Assembly: GCA_003058495.1 (NCBI GenBank)
Contig: QBVC01000017.1
Span: 62,001 to 126,000 of the forward strand
Direction of reading: 5' to 3'
Length of the DNA stretch: 64,000 nucleotides
DNA from: a gamma proteobacterium symbiont of Ctena orbiculata
Lineage (GTDB): Bacteria > Pseudomonadota > Gammaproteobacteria > Chromatiales > Chromatiaceae
The notes under the pieces were generated by a model. It had not been told where the DNA came from. It saw only the letters and a list, made by a program, of their open reading frames with translations, and made no database searches. Each line of letters begins with the position of its first letter. Position 1 is the stretch's first letter. This document shows positions 63,232-64,000 of the stretch, piece by piece. The position numbers and the translations under genes are program-made.

Positions 63232-64000
63232 ATGAAAGTGGCACTCTTGGGCGGCACGGGTTTTGTCGGTCACTATCTGACCGAGAAGCTGCTGCAACAT
63301 GGACACACACCCAGGCTCCTGATCAGGAAGGGCTCGCCCCATGCACCCAATCACACCCCGCCCTTCGAAACGGTAAGCGGGGATATCGAGGACAATGACG
63401 CGCTGCGCCAACTGCTGAGCGGGGTCGACGCGGTAATCTACAATATCGGCATTCTCAGGGAGTATCCGTCTCAGGGGATAACCTTCGAAAAGCTTCAGTA
63501 CGAGGGGGCTGTCAACACCGCCGCGATCGCCAAAGAGCTTGGGGTTAAGCGTTTTCTCCTGATGAGCGCCAATGGCGTGGAACTCGGATTGACACCCTAC
63601 CAGAAAACCAAGGCAGCGGCCGAGAACCACCTCCTCGGCAGCGGCCTCGAGTGGACGGTATTCCGCCCATCCGTAATCTTCGGCAATCCCCATGGAAGGC
63701 TCGAGTTCGTCTCGATGCTGAAACGGGACATCATCGACTCCCCCCTGCCCGCACCGCTCTTCTACGAGGGCCTGCTGCCCACCAATCCCGGCGGATTCGA
63801 ACTCTCTCCCGTACATGTGGAGGATGTCGCGGAGTGCTTTGTCTCATCACTCGATATGGCTGAGACCGTTACCGGGATCTATACCCTCGGCGGCCCGCGA
63901 AAGCTGACCTGGAAAGCGATCCTCAGGACCATCGCCAATACCCTGGGAAGAAATAAACTGATGCTGCCGGTGCCGGTGTTCGCACCCGCGACCGCTGCCG
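63232..64000 (+). CDS. NAD(P)-binding NDUFA9/epimerase-like protein, 3'-truncated by window edge
   Basis: ATG at 63232 with GGGAG 7 bp upstream; the frame is open to the window end (256 codons). Extended SDR opening MKVALLGGTGFVGHYLTEKLL (Rossmann GGTGFVG), then SGVDAVIYNIGILRE, SANGVELGLTPYQKTKAAAE (YxxxK), and FRPSVIFGNPHGRLEFV. This matches the complex I NDUFA9-subunit-like family found in bacteria. Function in bacteria uncertain. Confidence 0.88.
   Translation, partial: MKVALLGGTGFVGHYLTEKLLQHGHTPRLLIRKGSPHAPNHTPPFETVSGDIEDNDALRQLLSGVDAVIYNIGILREYPSQGITFEKLQYEGAVNTAAIAKELGVKRFLLMSANGVELGLTPYQKTKAAAENHLLGSGLEWTVFRPSVIFGNPHGRLEFVSMLKRDIIDSPLPAPLFYEGLLPTNPGGFELSPVHVEDVAECFVSSLDMAETVTGIYTLGGPRKLTWKAILRTIANTLGRNKLMLPVPVFAPATAA

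Overview
The window is GC-rich chromosomal DNA from a gammaproteobacterium. The evidence for this is greB, motY, a yaeQ homologue, srkA, arfB, ubiT, a ydbL/ydbH pair, a CbrXAB-like module and the acetate-uptake block (DUF4212, symporter, CBS/DUF294, exonuclease, acs). The gene set fits a motile, facultatively anaerobic aquatic bacterium with many c-type cytochromes and PAS/GGDEF/hybrid-kinase signalling, such as a relative of the sulfur-oxidising Chromatiales/Sedimenticola/Thiodiazotropha group. That placement is inference from gene content; no rRNA or phylogenetic marker was analysed. No prophage, IS transposase or CRISPR array is visible.

Layout. 1-8.1 kb is housekeeping: the end of murI, ubiT, a TauD-like dioxygenase, cvpA-purF, tRNA-Ala(GGC), a 130-bp direct duplication with palindromes, glnS and gltX. 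8.1-8.45 kb holds a hairpin repeat and tRNA-Val(CAC). 8.5-15.9 kb is the most distinctive block. It is a minus-strand six-gene operon for a DMSO-reductase-family molybdoenzyme: nonaheme cytochrome c, cytochrome b, catalytic subunit, four-cluster Fe-S subunit, TorD-type chaperone and a polyferredoxin. The catalytic subunit carries ArrA-type arsenate reductase signatures. About 0.9 kb without a recognisable gene lies upstream. 16.8-19.8 kb has a lipase/acyltransferase pair and a C-terminal-heme cytochrome c. 19.9-25 kb has motY, an operon of DUF6394 protein, RCK K+ channel and hemerythrin, and cheV.

25-39.4 kb reads as a carbon/acetate module. A CbrX-like small membrane protein overlaps a CbrA-like symporter-kinase, which overlaps an NtrC-family regulator that lacks GAFTGA. 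Further on come a DUF4212/ActP-type symporter, a DUF294 protein, a DEDDh exonuclease and acs. Near-identical 15-bp palindromes precede both the kinase operon and the symporter operon. Between them lie a repeat cluster, a REC-PAS-GGDEF protein with a degenerate active site but intact I-site, and a TerB-like protein.

39.6-64 kb mixes small unknowns, a subtilisin lipoprotein with a PrcB-like lipoprotein, greB, srkA, a TPMT-like methyltransferase, yaeQ, gltA, arfB, a PQQ-type sugar dehydrogenase, an RpfC-like hybrid kinase, a D-cysteine desulfhydrase-like enzyme, ydbL/ydbH homologues, a coiled-coil SPOR protein, a truncated haemoglobin, a DUF523-DUF1722 protein, a cyclic-nucleotide-binding protein, a CinA-like protein, a peroxiredoxin and a 3'-truncated NDUFA9-like protein.

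The molybdoenzyme operon, ubiT (anaerobic ubiquinone synthesis), hemerythrin and truncated haemoglobin together point to life across oxic-anoxic boundaries. The Cbr-like/acetate block suggests regulated use of small organic acids.
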